From positions 10,826,588 to 10,890,587 of the forward strand of contig OX359247.1 of assembly GCA_947179485.1 (NCBI GenBank): a stretch of 64,000 bases of DNA, in the 5' to 3' direction. The stretch's first letter is position 1. Each line of letters opens with the position of its first letter. Under the pieces are notes generated by a model, which did no database searches, was not told the origin of the DNA, and saw nothing but the letters and a program-made list of their open reading frames with translations. The position numbers and the translations under genes are program-made. The stretch is from Allacma fusca. Taxonomy: Eukaryota > Arthropoda > Collembola > Symphypleona > Sminthuridae. Shown in pieces: positions 1 through 14,700 of this stretch.

Positions 1-344
1 GGAGGGCCGTCAGTAATGCAATGGATTTTTATACAAAATTTTAAGGATTTTGTGGATGTCTGTACTCAAACTCTGGTTTACAAAAATAAACTACAAAAGC
101 ACTTCAAGACTTGGTAGGGTTCGACAGGGGTTCTTGAGACTCGTCCTTGGTGGGAGCTCCATAGTGTCCCGGATATTACCCATAACTTTAGATATTTGAG
201 GGCTGAAAACTCAAAGGAGGGTCAATCATTTTAATAGATTGTAATGAAGAAATATTTTTTGTAATCAACAGTGATCTAGGGAGATTCAACCAGAGCATAC
301 TTGCCCAAACTGTTCTAAAAGCGGCCCTTTGTTTGTGACCTAAA

Positions 345-1200
345 ATGATATTTCAAAGGAAAATTTGTTGAACTCATCTACAAATTTCGAACTACTTTCT
401 TGATAAATGCCTTCGTGGGAAGTATTATTGCTCCAGTCTAATATGTTGCTCACGATTCTACTGTACAAAATTTGCATAAGCATGGGGTTAAACGAGGCGG
501 CATCTTTCACGAGATGTCGGATTGCCATTGCCGCAGCTAACAAGTGTGGTAAAAATAAAAATCGGTTGTAAAGATAGTAGCAAAAATCATGGGCTTTTAT
601 GGGGGGTTAGTTGGATACCACCAGGTTGCGACATTTTACAGAAAAAAATGTTGTTATTTCAGAATTTTAAATACATTTTAACGCGGGAATTGCCAGGATC
701 TTGACGCTCAAAAATTCAACGGAAATTTCGAAAAGGTTCGTACACACTTAGAAAAAAGTCAAAGAAATTCATCAAAATTTTTAAAAATTGTATGAAAATG
801 TATATGATGTCTGTAAAATTAAGGAAATTTCACAAGGTTGAATATTTTTATTATTATTTTTATTATCTGCTAAAAATTCACATGTTAAAATGCTATTAAA
901 AATCGGAAATATCGATAATTTGTTTCTGTAAAATTGCTCAATGTTATGATATTGAGCGTTTCGCTACAAAATGGCGGATGATATTTACCACTAACACTGA
1001 ATTTTGAACAAAAATTTACAATATTTGTCGGTTGGGAACAAAAATCGAACATCTCGTGAGAGATATGACACCCCGTTTAACCCCATGCGTAAGCAAGTTT
1101 TTTACAGTGGAATCGTGAGCAACATATTGGGCTGGAGCAAAAATATTTTCCATGAAGACAATTATGAAGATGCTGGTTTAAAACATGAGCTCAAAATTGT
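345..1200. repeat. Imperfect inverted duplication with coding-like arms
   Basis: A stretch of roughly 165 bp on the minus strand (about 366-531) is clearly similar to a stretch on the plus strand (about 1040-1196). The two form an inverted repeat separated by about 0.5 kb. Shared blocks include CGTTTAACCCCATGC and AATCGTGAGCAACATATT. Both arms are open in the same relative frame and encode related peptides sharing FNPM and IVSNIL. I do not recognise the family. This could be two decayed exons of a duplicated gene or arms of an unknown transposon. Confidence 0.6.
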
Positions 1201-1260
1201 TTAATTCGAAACTTTAATTTAAGCCAGACGATCGAAGTCCCGTCCCGCTTTAAGGGTACT

Positions 1261-4200
1261 TTGAACAATGGTGCAGTGTACGATTCATTTGTGAGAATCA
1301 CAATTACTCAGATACACTCTTTACATTCAGATAAAGGAATGAAATAACATTTATGAGGATAGTGTCTCACATTTTGACTAATTTTTCAAGGGCTGGTTAA
1401 TTTTGGGCAAAATCAACGGCTCTTTAACAGCAAAGTTTAAATATTTTTTCCTTTCCAATCCCATATGTACATACATACATATGTGTAACTGGACTTGATA
1501 CTACTGGACAAATATAGTTGCAAATATTTAACCAAATTAGGGATATCTTTCATTCTTGGTTCGCTGTATTGATACCCTAATTTGCATTTCAAGCCATTAG
1601 TTACGAGGGTATAATTCTTGTGCACGTTTGTTTTTGTCCGGGTTAATATCTTTTAATTCCTTCAATTCACAACCTAGCACTGCTATTTTCAAAGCATTTC
1701 TTACGCCGATTCTCAAATACTTAGAGCTGTCTTAACAAACTTTGATGTGGTGAAAATATTATTTTTGACGAGATTACTATGCCGAATACATAGAGGTGAA
1801 AATTAGAAGGCACAACTTGAGTGGCAAACGTACGTATGTACATGTACGACCTCATGTAGGTTCAAAACGTCTCAAGAAAACCTTATATGGGATTCCGCCG
1901 TTTATTTCCGCTGTCAATCTATAGATTACACGCTAATGCTTTTACAACTCTTAGAGTTGTCTGATATTTGTTAAAAAAGCGAATGATCTCGTTTTGTGAC
2001 TTTAATTTCTTCAGTTTATTGAAGAATTTTAGTATTTTAGTAACTATGGGGAAATGTAGACACTAAACTGACCGGGTCAGAGTGGCGTTACCCATGACTG
2101 CACTCCTGCTTTAAATAACAACATACATAAAAATCCTACAGAGCGGAATCAAAATAAAACTTCTTACTACTGTACAGATAATCCTTCTTGATAATACAGA
2201 TATGAATCACGCTAAAAATAAGGAAGAACAAGGAGTTAATGTATTCATGTACGAAATGTATGCAAACTCTCTAAACAAGAAAAAAATGAGTTTAAAAAAT
2301 GTCTCTCAAATATTGCAAAACCTCTAAAAGCATAGCAAAACGATCTTTAAAGAAGAACGAGACATTGCCTAATAATAAGTGACAATGCCCCCAGAAAATA
2401 TGTCCTTGTGTTGAAGATACAAATTTTCATAATAATTGGGTCAGATTTAGCAAGAATAAATGCAAACTGCAAGTTGGGACAACTCCGTTCATTAAATAGT
2501 CAAAGACACTGCATCAACACCTGCATATAATTGCTTACTACAAATTATTGTATGTATGATAAAATTATATTACATAAATCTGAAATTAAGGCAAGTAGGT
2601 CAGAAAAATATGAATTTGGCGAGCAAACCAGGAATTATGAACTTTCATCTAATTAGCAAGGTTTATGTTCTCTCCAAGGAAATGTTTCATGACTTGGACT
2701 GCTGCTTTTTACTTTTTGGACATTCATATTTGTACTTGAAATCAAAGGAAGTGGGTACTTGTCACTTCCGACAATGAATAAAAAATGTTTTGAGGGTTTT
2801 TCCTCCATTTATTTGCTTTCCAGATTATTACATTCCTTGGAAAATGTCGCCATTCCCTTAATTTTTCATCTCACCAGCTTGGCGGAAAGGAAACTCTTAA
2901 ATTAAAATTCCCGAGTTACTCTCTCAGTAACTTGTCAGCGCCTTGACTGTGTTTCATTGTCTTTTGCTAGAGACATTTCAAAGTGACATTTCCAACAGCA
3001 ATAATTTTAAAAGCTAATACGTTGATCCCAGCCGGAGCACAATTGCGAGCTATTAAGTTGTGTACAGTCAGTACATACTGTAGTTATGAAGAAACTCACA
3101 TTACTAGGTATATTGTATGTGTCTATGCCCTCGTACATATTCCACACTTACTGAAAAATGAAGGTAAGTATGTAACCCGGCAGGGTTGTGGGAATAGGAA
3201 GCATAATAAGAATAGGGACCCCCAGAGTGGCACAACTGTACAGTGCTATTACTACCCCAGTATATGTAGCATTGTATTTTATTGCCAAAAATGCGATCGA
3301 TACTTATGCGCCGGGTTGTTTGTGTTACACAGTCTGTGTACCTCACCGAGTCGGATTTTTTTGCATGGGACACACAGGTCCGGAGAAAGTCAGTGTAAAG
3401 TTGAACACCTTTTGCTGAACAGCATGAGGTAAAATCTGGAAGAAATTCCAACCCAGCCACATCGCTGCAATTGCAGGTAAAAATCTGACTCATTTATAAT
3501 GTAACAACCAATTTCTTAACAGAAATAGATCCAGGGTTACATGACTGATAATAAACCCGTTAAACCAAAAGGAGGAAAAGCCCAGGAGCTCCATTACTTT
3601 TGTCGAGAGTAGCAGAGAGAAGGAAATGCATTGAGAAATTCTACCGCGTTTGGGAGGCAGTTGTCCGTGTCCGATTGAGCGACGGCCGACGGACCATTGC
3701 TCATGTAATAATATAATAGCCTTTCGTATTCTCACATTTTTCAACTCCTTGATTTCATTTGTGTTCTAGTAACCTGAGCCATCATTTTCCGAGTATCTAG
3801 AGGACTGGCTTTAATCGCCCGTGAATTATGGTGATTTTTATTTCCCTCCAACAACGTTGCTTAATCTTTGAAGTGTTTTATCCTCCACTACCAAAATTTT
3901 TATAGGATATCGCAGATAACACGACATGGGGGTTTTGCAAAAATCTCTTGTATGTTGACCAGTCATAAAAATTCCTGAGACAAATCTGATCCTACGTGTA
4001 ACAAAAATCGTGAAAATAAAAATCTTAATCCAAACAATCCTACTATAACTACAACTTTATACTATTGCAGTTGCAGTACGACACGAGGTTGTGAACGTGA
4101 CCTTATTCATCCCCTGGTCCTGCTTCCCATGATGAAGCGGGAGTGAAATTTTTTGGAAGGATTATTTCATGTGCATAATAATTATTACTTATGCACATCT

Positions 4201-7200
4201 CTACAGTTACTCTCTTGTAACAAAATGTTATGCAAGTGTGAACGGCTGTTGTGTAAATATTTCTGTTCCTGTTCATCGTCGTGAGTCAACGGAACTCAAT
4301 TTTGGTGTAAGTAAAAACATATAAAATCTATCTCGCTTATCTGTTTGTTTGTTCAAAAGGGATATTGCAGATAACTGATGATTTTGCACATTAGTCTAAA
4401 GTGTGTTCATAATACCACTGTCGATTAGTAGCTGAATGTATGTATGTAGTCTCATTGCTATGCATACAGTCACATTATCTCTAGGTTCGTAGTACAAAAA
4501 AAAGCTATAAAGCAAGTGGTAACTGGTAACTGGTCACAGTATCTGTCCATACATAGTATGCTAAATTTCTTGTACATGTTGCAAGGGAACAGTAAAATCT
4601 GGTTTCGAGGGCGTGAAACCTTACAAACTTAAACACACCGACCAGTTGTTAGTGTATAAAATAACCTTTTTGGTATGATGGCATAATATTTACTTTTTCT
4701 GCGCCAAAATTATTACCCATATGTAACGATACATACTTCCACTGGGGTTTCTTTCCATCTTGTACTTTTGAGGGTAGCGTATCATCACAAAAAAAAGTCT
4801 GATGATGGTACTTACTCAACTTACGTTGTAAATGCTCTTGTAAGTCAGTCGGCAGGGAAAGTGAGACACTAAAATAAAGCTTCTTTGCTCTCGCACATTA
4901 AGAAATCATGAAACTTCAGATATACACGAGGTTTGGCTCGCACACATGCTAATCCTACCTTTATGTTACGTCTACATGTGCTGTATATGTTTCAAAGCTC
5001 ATGCAATTCCAGATTGTTGGTTCATTATTCATCTGCTTAAGTCATCCTGCATTATCAATAAAATGATTCATCTCATGTGCAGAGCAGCTGTTGCTTTTAA
5101 AGTCCGAAGTATTATTTATGCTCAAGTTCAATTTTCGGATCTGACTCGGATTTTAGTCATGAAATGGCTCAACTTTTGATTTCCTTTTGGAGTTGAGGAT
5201 TCCTTGGGAGGAAACATTTCTCTTTGTAGGTCTGGTTTTCTACATTGTTTATAAACCAGTTTGAAACTGGTTGCTAATGTTAAGTAAGTCAAGGTTAGGG
5301 AACACAATTACCATCATTTCCATTCCTTATTTTAGCCGTTATAGCTCTCTGATCCTCAAAGAAAGTGTTCCACAGAAGGTGCGGATATACACAGATACTT
5401 CCATTGTGAACTTAAATGAAACAAAAAAAAATAATTAAGTAAACATGAGTTCACTATACTTTCTTTTCACTATGGCACGTATACTTGGTTGAGACTCATC
5501 CTATCTCCACAGAAATATCTCTCATCCACCCCGTGTTTCCTGTAGTAACATTGTTTGACGACTTTATCGTTTATATTTGTATTGATATTTCCGCGTGTGT
5601 TGATGTAATCTTTACTACTTCCTTTTTTTCTACTAGAAATGCACAAGTGGAAAGTTGACAGTATTTCTCAATATCTCTTCATTATGAGGGCAAACAACTC
5701 ATTGGAAGAATACCTCAATTATAACATTTATATTGATATCCCATGCTACTATTCAAATACATACTCCATTACTAAACAATGACCAAGACTTCAGCACTGA
5801 AATGAATCACCGGAATATATGATTTTTCGTAGGAATAAATCATCATGAGATCCATCATATTCAAAATGTGACCATGACGTAATCTTGTAATCTGCAATGC
5901 TGAAAGATGCGATTCAGTAATGGGAAGGTTTTAATGCGAATGTTTCTTTCTGCACGAGCTATAGAATAGAAATGACGCGCTAAACAGTTATCGTCGTCAC
6001 TTTATGGGGAAGAATATGATTTTGTTACCATGAACCACAACCAACCTACATACTCATAGTCTATACAAATACCCCTTCCCATACATATCTGTTGAAACGT
6101 CAATAATCATAATCAGACAAGCTCTCCATTGATTGCCACGAACTCACAAATGACTTTGAGGTGTACAGGGCTTATATTATGTGGGAGTCCTAATCGAAAT
6201 GCAACATCGAGTGCCTGACAAAGTGGGAAGTGAGGATTAGGAATAAACAAAAAGACAAGGTTGCTGTATTAAAATAACACAAATTGCTCCTGTATAATTT
6301 TGCACAACAGAAGATCAGGTACTTGGCTCTGGTTTCATAACAAGCACAGCAAAGGGCGATTATTTTAATAGCATCAACCTGACACATGCAAGCTCACAGT
6401 TCTGCTAATTTATATACTAATTTAATTCTCCTCAAAATCGGATGTCTGGTGTGTAGGGGGGAAGGTGCACGAAACTCCGAGCTGATAGATAGGTATGTAA
6501 TCCGTGAAAATAGACTTTAAACCCAAGCCATGTTTCTCATAAGTGTAGTGCAAGAAAGTATCTTCACTGTATAAGATAGACTTGTATGTAAAACAGCAAA
6601 ACTAATTTATTCGAATCAATATAAACCATTTGGGTTTTCACTAACCACACAAAGTAACAATACCCACGTACTATGACTAAAGAAACTATTTTTTTATGAG
6701 ATATAAGCTTGCCTAAGTGTACTGTATATACAGTGGGTTTTATTTTAGCTTTGAGGTTGAAATCCCATGAGGGAAAATTAGAGGAATCATTGACCATACA
6801 GTAATGAATGGCTTTTTCCCTGTAGGAAAGAGAACAAGTGCGTGGTAAACAGGCTGGAATGGAAAGAATCCGCATCAACTTTACAATAAAATTTCCCAGA
6901 ATTACATTTTATTGGAAATGTTTGTTTCCACTCTATCCTTTTGTTAGTCAGGGGGTATTAAGTACACTCACTCATTGTCAGGACACTGTAGGATATGAGC
7001 CCACCCGACTCTCTGCACATATATCCGTAGATCTGTAGCAGATCACCATGGAATGGGAACTCATGTACACACAGAGGTTTACTGAATTATTTGTAGGCAT
7101 ATACATATCTACATATGTTGAGGAATGTGCCAACGATACATTCATGTGGTTCAATTAGATGAGAAAATCTACTGAATTAATAGAGTTTTGCCATGCTGGA

Positions 7201-9900
7201 TTTGAATGTCAAATGAATGTATAATTTTTGTGGCATGCTATTCAGATGCGCAACCATATGTAAGGATACCCCTTACCTCACCCTCATTTCAAATCCAGTC
7301 TGCAACACTGAAGGGGACTCTCATTGGAATTTTAACCAAATTTATTTTCCACCATTGTACAGTTCACCTGGACCACAGCATATACTTACTTCAATTTGAC
7401 AATAGCCACATGGTATGTACTCCCATACGCAAGTAGTTAATGTGTAAGAGCAGCCAAATTTTAATATGTCAGGTATTTGGGAAATGAGACTACAAGGGTA
7501 ACATTTTCCTGCATATCTCTCTCTATATTCTCTGTTGTGTACAAGGAGGTTGACCAACACATGCTTTGACTCAATCATCATGACATGCGGACATACCTAT
7601 ATGTACAACCACAGACTCTCTGTATGCATAGACAGTCAAACTTTTTTTTGTTAGCATAAAATAACTATAACAGCATTCCCCCTGGTCATATTATTTCGTA
7701 TAGCGTGACAAATACCTATAGTATACCCCCACGAACTATATATTAAAACAGCCTTCCATAATATATAGTTCCCTGAGTCTCATGTATTTTATGTGTCCAC
7801 ATCCACATATAGTCCACAACAGGCAGATTCGTGCCGACAATATGTTCTGAAAAATAGGGAGTACCTATAGGTAATTTTGTTTTTACTCTCATGGTTTTCT
7901 CATATTCCAAACAGTATCTACTTTTAAAAGATAGGCGTTGCACTCCAAAGCTATGAATCAGTTTTTCAACTGACGAATTTTTCGAGGGAGGCATCCTGAT
8001 ACACAAAAACAACTTATAGAGTCATCCCAGCCTTTAGAGTTTAGAGCATGCATGAAGCTAGAGGCTAGTAGTAGGAAGGAACTCTACCAGTATATATTTA
8101 AACAGTTTTAGTTTTATATACACACAGGAGGAAATATAATGACAGCCGTGGTTGAATACCATATATATATAGATATACAAACTTCAGAAATGAGAGAGAG
8201 AGATAGGGATGCTCTCACACACAAGAGCGTTGGAGCTATTAGGAAAGCATTCCTACTTTCCTACCAGACTACTACTATTTAGTACAGAAAAATGTATAGC
8301 TACTCTACGGATATTCTATAGTTGTTAGCTCATCTCCTCTCTTAAATTACTCTCAGGACGAGTAAAAAGTAGTACTTACTAAAAGTTCACACAGTAAAAT
8401 TCATGAGTTACTTTACGAGACGATATATGCTACAACAATCCACTTGACTCTTGTATGAATGAGTTATGAGGGTGTGACGGGCTAGCACACTACTATTATT
8501 ATTACTACTGCAGCTAGTAGTAGTATCTATATGAACGTCTCGTCATCAGTATTATTCCCAATTAACCCATCCTCTATAACAATATAATATAATATAACAT
8601 ATAACTCAGCATTAATCAATTGTGGTGTCCAAGCATTTTATCTCCTCTTTAGCCTGACACTCTCAACTCAACTCGTCTCAAGTTACCTCCATAACTTTTT
8701 ATTAGAATTTTTATTAAACCATTTTTAACTCCATAGCCCCATATATAGTGAGTTCGACGATGGGACTTGATAAAGAATTCCACAAATTTTGACAACCTTC
8801 CGGTGTTCTCATTCAATGAAGCTGTTTTTTTTATACCCACGACGTTTTTCTATATATCCTATTTCATTTTAAATAGTTATTGTAAGGAGAATTTTTAATA
8901 CTTGATATGCAAATTCAAGGCTGATTTGCAACTAAAACCTGTACATTGTGCTGGATGTGTCCATTAAATTACAAACAAGTCACATAAAGTTTCAAGAGGT
9001 TTTTTTTTAAACAAAAAAAAATAGAGACATATATTTCAGCTGGACTGAGTCTACTATGAGTAAGAATAATATCACTTTACTTCTTTTTAATGGACATGTG
9101 ATAAAAATCCCACCACTATTAGTGCTAAATTAACTTTTCCCATTTACTCTATCCAGAACAATTAGTCATGAAAGTATTCCTTCATTTCCTGTTAACTGAA
9201 TGGTGGAAATGTCATTTAAAAAAAAAAAAAAATTGTGTGTCTCTGGGTTAAAGTTCTTTTGACGACTTTTGAGTTGGAGGATGCTTCTGTATACTATTCC
9301 CGTCATTTCTCAGTGGAGTCAGGGAGTGATAGAAAATAAAAAGCTGGGGAAATACAAATTATTAGTAATTTTTATATTTGTGCCTTCTATTCCTAGAATG
9401 TTGCGTGTAATGAAATTAAACCATGAAGGTATATGGATTTTTTTTTAAACCTGGGATCAAGTTCAAGGAGAAAAAGTTGGCAGTTCGGCATGACATGCAT
9501 GTAATTTTTCCCCTCTGCGGGAGTCAATAGAGATTTTGTTTTTTTGGCAGAAACTGTAATTAACAAGCATCAAGCATGTGAAGTTTTTTTTTTCGGGTAA
9601 AAATCGTTAGTCACGGTTTATATAGCATCAGGGTATACAAACGATATTTCTTTGAGGTTATATACAGTATCTGTAATATTGCAGATCCGGTATAGGAACG
9701 ACTTGATCTTTATATCGGGCTTCTCAAATACGTACCCGAATGTGTCCAGACGGGTTCTTTAGAAATGAAGCATTAACTCAGAAATTATAGGGATTGAAAA
9801 GGTGAACGAGTTGGGTGCTCTTGATTTGACGTTCTTAATGTTACATTCTGAGGAAGTAGATACAGATATTGGGATGTGAGATTTGTGTTGGCACAAAAGG
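1261..9900. other. Long gene-poor stretch
   Basis: I see no convincing coding exon here on either strand. Open frames are short, lack splice-site context and resemble no family I know. Minor simple-sequence tracts are present, such as TA and GA runs near 8160-8205 and a trinucleotide-rich, partly palindromic patch near 8495-8530. It may be intergenic, or hold upstream introns of a neighbouring gene. Confidence 0.5.
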
Positions 9901-9942
9901 CAGGGAGGGTAGACTTTTGAGATCGTTTCGAAGTTGTGTGAA

Positions 9943-9989
9943 GCGTGTGTGTGTGTGTGTGCATGTGTGAGCGTGTGTTTTTGTGTGTT
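9943..9989. repeat. GT-rich microsatellite
   Basis: A run of about eight GT units (9945-9961) is followed by interrupted GT-rich sequence. It produces a spurious Cys/Val-rich open frame. Confidence 0.9.
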
Positions 9990-10070
9990 GGAAGTTGGAC
10001 TTACATTATTTTACGAATAGACGACGATATATTATGTGATGGGTTAAAGGAAAAAAGGTTATATTTTTGT

Positions 10071-10211
10071 ATGGAATTTTTGGCACACACAGGCAAATTA
10101 GACGAGAATATGGATGGTTGGAAAATAGAGCGGCAAACACAGAGCTTGAGTCAGTCACAAACCCGGGTTCTCCAGAGTCACACACAAAATCTCCGACTCA
10201 ATTTTACTCAA
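10071..10211 (+). other. Candidate upstream exon of the FGD gene
   Basis: An ATG at 10071 opens 47 codons that end in phase 0 at a near-consensus splice donor (CAA then GTAAGTATT, 10212). Joined to the acceptor before 11775 (TTTTTCCAG), the frame runs without a stop through ACATTTCCTTCCATA into the ATG at 11789. This may be a 5' untranslated exon or an alternative N-terminus. The encoded peptide is Gln/Ser-rich and not recognisable, so coding status is uncertain. Confidence 0.4.
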
Positions 10212-10815
10212 GTAAGTATTACAAAACTGTAACCATTTATTTTTAATCTTATTAGTCACTCAAGAAGTTCCATGAGAATTTCTATATCCCTAAAATTCAA
10301 CCCTCCTCGCTCCGGCCTACGTGAATTGAATTATTTTTTAAAAAGGATTTCAGTTATAGTTCCGAGTGTTGGTTCTTGATTCGTTATCCGTCTTGGTATA
10401 TCTATCTGTATACCTTCACGGATTTTTATTACTGGACCCCACATGTACCAACATCCCCAGATGCTGTAAAGTAGTAGTTGGGCTGATTGTGAGCTGAAGT
10501 AGAAAGTTTGTATTCAGGAGGAATGTTGAGTGCTAAGTTTTGCTGTAAAACATTTATAAACTGTGTTATAATATCCGAGATAGATACTTTTTTTATAGAG
10601 TATAACAACAAAGTTGTGAGAGGAGCTATAAAGTATATTGGAGAGCTAGAACTTGAGAGATGTACTTACTCATGAGGTGAGCACTTTCTTGATAATGTTC
10701 AAGCAATAACTTTTAGCCTTGTAGTCATGAAACTATTAGGCTGCGTAATCATCATTAAGATTTCATGATCAGGCTTGATCTATCATCATCGTCATCTCGT
10801 GTATTGTGCGAGCAC

Positions 10816-10831
10816 GTGTGTGTGTGTGTGA
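10816..10831. repeat. GT microsatellite
   Basis: Eight GT units in the presumed first intron or upstream region of the FGD gene. Nothing else recognisable lies between 10212 and 11774. Confidence 0.85.
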
Positions 10832-11788
10832 GTCCCTCTCGTATTCTTAAAGGTCATTTGGCATTTCTTCAGCCCAAGCTGTAAGTATATTATAGGGAAA
10901 GAGTCATATTTTTAAGTACGTGTGAAACATTATTATTATATTATGGTTGTAGGCGTTCTGTTTTGTTCTTTAAAATACTCGGGGATATTCTTGTCTCAAG
11001 TGGTAATCTCTAATTTAATTATAGAAATTAACCTGTGAAATAATTTCCAGTTTGTGATCCTTCGCAGATAATCTTTCTCGTTTAAGTTTCTACAAGGAAA
11101 TTAACAGACTGTGACGGTGGTGAGTGTGTAAATATGTATATGGAGGAGATTTTTAGTGCAACATGAGACTCTTCGAATAGGTGTTGAAAGCTCAGTTCCG
11201 AAAATAAATTGAATAAGTAAAAAGAAGTTGTATAATGATGGGATTATTTCGGTGTTTAAAACACTGAGGATGGTTTAAAAGTCCTATGTCCTAATTACAG
11301 TAACTATCTCGGGCTGTAAGGAGCTATTTGGAAGGGATTTGTATGAATAGGATATTATTAGTCACTCTAAAAAAACAATGATGCTTTGATTCTAGTCAGT
11401 GGGACATTACTGACTTCATCACTTAGTTGGTTATATCTATAGTGCTGTCACTGTTTGTGTATAGTGCTTAAAATTCAAGATTCAACATGTACTGTAGTGC
11501 TATATTTAGATCTGAAATGTGACGTCGCTTTTGTAGGATCTCTTTCGTTGACACTCAGTGATGATGGAGTTAATTAGTTAGCTTGAAATCATTTCTTGAT
11601 ATCTATGCTTATAGCCATTGACTTGTAGAATGTTTATACTTGGAATGTTTTGAAGGATGAAGGGGCCTTATAGTTGAATGAATGATGCAAAATGTTTTGA
11701 GCTCAATTGATTTTTGTTGGTTTATAGAGTTTGTTCGATTGCGAAGGGATAATATTGTTTCAAATTTTTCCAGACATTTCCTTCCATA

Positions 11789-14700
11789 ATGGACGGGTTT
11801 GAGGATAGAGAATCATTGGACACGAGTGATGCAATTAAAAAGAAATTTGAAAAGATGTCATTCGCTGGATTAGATGAAATGAGCCTGAGACCTATGCAGA
11901 TGCAGATGCCAATGCAAATGTCGGGATTCGGTGATCCGAATTTCAATAAATTACTGGGTGGGAGTGGGTTAATGGGTGAAAGTGTTGTAACATCAGTGCG
12001 AAGTGAAAAAACTCAAATGTTTGCTGCGTCAAGATCAGCTACCCTTCAAAGTCAAAGTTCAGTGTCAGGGTCGGCCATACCCACAAGTAATACTTGGATG
12101 AATATGTCCAGTGATGTGCAACAAGGGTTGGCAGCAACCGTCTCTGAAGTCACTAATGTTTCTACCAGTGGAGCAGCCGTGGCGGGAGTCACGAGAAGTT
12201 TCTCAACCTCATCGGGATTCCCTATTGCTCCGGCGTCATTTAACCGTCAACTGAGTAACACAGATAGTTCATTAAATTCTCCGGTTGAAAATAATGTTTC
12301 TATCCCATCGTTAGAAAATTTTGTCTCTCCGTTCCGACGGCCATTTGGTTTCCGAAATTTCGATAGACCTTTGTGGACGGATATGGCAAGTGATTTCAAA
12401 GACAATCAAAATTTTCGAATGACTTGGGATCCGTCAACCCTTCCGTCAATGAAAAGTTCATCTAGTCATTTGCAGTTTAGTGCTTCGCAGAGATCTGTCT
12501 TCCAGTCGGTCAATGGCTCCTTTAGGTGAGCTTAGAATTTGTATAACGGAAATTACTTGTTCGTTGTATTTATTGTATGTCTAAAATTGTCATTTGGTGT
12601 TGGGCTTTCCAGAGCGTATAAAGATCAGCGAGTTCTTTTGCGACAGTCGTATGGTGCTTCAGAGTCGGAGTCGGAGGACGAAGATGATGATAACGATATT
12701 AAAATGCTAATGTATGAGCCAAAGAAAGGATTACCTTACCAACCAAAATTAGCTATTTGTGACAAGCCACAGTATCCACCATCTGAAATCGATGACACTA
12801 GTTCTGTTGGAACGTTGGAACCAGATGACCAGATTATGTATGATTTAACTTCTAACTGTCATTGCCTTTATGAATGTCTGTTCTATTGACTTCTGCACAA
12901 TTTGAAACGGAAGAGAAAAATAATCAAGGTACATGAATTTCTCTCAGTTCAAGAATAACAGGAGAACCTGGATCAGAGCCAATAACACCTGAACATAGAC
13001 GATGTCATAAAGTTGCTCAAGAGCTTCTAACCACTGAGAGAACATATGTACGTATTTTGCATTTGATCGATCAAGTATTTCATTTTCGAGTGGATCAGGA
13101 AAACCGTGTCCAATCCATGTTCCCTCCAGAAACAGTAACGCAAATGTTTTGTAACATAAAATCTTTGTACAAATTGCACAACGACCATTTATTACCGCAA
13201 CTTGAGAAAAGGCTGAGTGAGTGGCAGGAAGATAATCCACGAATTGGTATGAATTCACCGTATTTACAAATTATTTTTTCCATTCATTCTGCCAAGGTAT
13301 CATCCGAAAGTATTCTTTGCACATTTTTCAGGTGACATCATGAAAGACTTCGCTCCATTCCTAAAAATGTACTCAGAGTACGTACAGAATTTCGATAACT
13401 CAATCAATCTCATCAATATATACAAAGAAAAGAGTTCTAGGTTTTCTAATATAATTAACGAAATTCAGGTAAAGCATTTTATTCTGTAGAAAATTCAATT
13501 GTTAACTGATTTTAAACACCTAAAACTTGTTCAGGTTAAATTTTTCCTTGTTTAGAAAATGGAAGAATGTGCAAACTTACCGATACAGCACCACCTCATT
13601 GGTCCTATTCAACGAATCCCACGCTACAGACTTTTACTAGAGGCTTATTTACGTAAATTACCTGAAACTTCCCCGGACCATGAAGATACAAAAAGTTAGC
13701 ACCATATCTTCATTTTAAGAAAAACTGATTTGAGACTTAGGAGTTACCGGTTACGAACGCTAAGTTTTTTAATTTGTCGTTTTCAGAAGCTTTAGAAATT
13801 GTGTCAAAAGCTGCCGAACATGCGAATGAAGCAATGAGGAGAATAGCTAGTTTTAAAAAGTTGTTGGAAGTTCAGGAACAAGTCAAGGGTGCGGTTGATC
13901 TTGTAAGCCCAACAAGAGTTCTCGTCAGGGAAGGAAAAATTTCCAAAATTTCTGCACGGTCATCCGACCATCAAGAACGTTACATTTTCCTAGTAAGTAT
14001 ATACGTTTCAGCTATAAATCTGAAACTATTTCCATGAGTAACTCGTATGGCATGCAGCACTCACTTTGATGAATTTCAGTTCAGTGATATGGTTCTACTG
14101 TGCTCCATCCGCCCTATGGCAAATCGTATGATTTCATCCGCTCCATACCAGCTCAGAGCAAAACTAGACGTTGCGGAGATGACAGTGAATGAAGGAGATG
14201 ATTTGGAAGTTGCTAACACGTTTTACATTCAGGATCAACAGAAGAGGATTGAATTGTATACGCAGACTTCCGAAGAAAAGAAACATTGGATGGAAGCAAT
14301 GTGGCAAGCTCGGATGGATCTCATGGAGAGGAAATCTTCCCTTCGCTTGGGTTCCATCAGTCCATCAGAAGAAGACTTGGGTTTGAAAGAACCAGCGAAG
14401 ATAAAGAGTGAAACTGTTTCCAAGTGTATGGAATGTCATACGGCATTTTCAATGCTGAAGCGAAGACATCATTGTCATGCATGCGGAAGTGTAAGTGTTT
14501 TTAGGAAGTTTGATTTATAACTTACGATAGATGTTCTATGTTTTTGTTAATGGATCCACAAGATTAGCACTTCTATTCCATAATGAACGTCCTGAACATA
14601 TGTATGCTTGGATGTTGTCCCGTATCTTTTGAATTCCATAGAACCATCTCGTGTTTCACCTCAGTCTTTCAAAATAAATCATCAGGAAGATATTCATCAA

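Noticed and set aside
2983-3432. 149-codon plus-strand frame with an overlapping 129-codon minus-strand frame
   Set aside because: No domain, no splice context, unusual Cys/His/Tyr scatter, and both strands are open in the same place, as expected by chance.
8490-8535. CTACTACTG...CTAGTAGTAG hairpin-like patch
   Set aside because: A degenerate trinucleotide repeat explains it; no sign of a conserved RNA structure.
9945-10070. Open frame starting with repeated Cys-Val
   Set aside because: It is a translation of the GT microsatellite.
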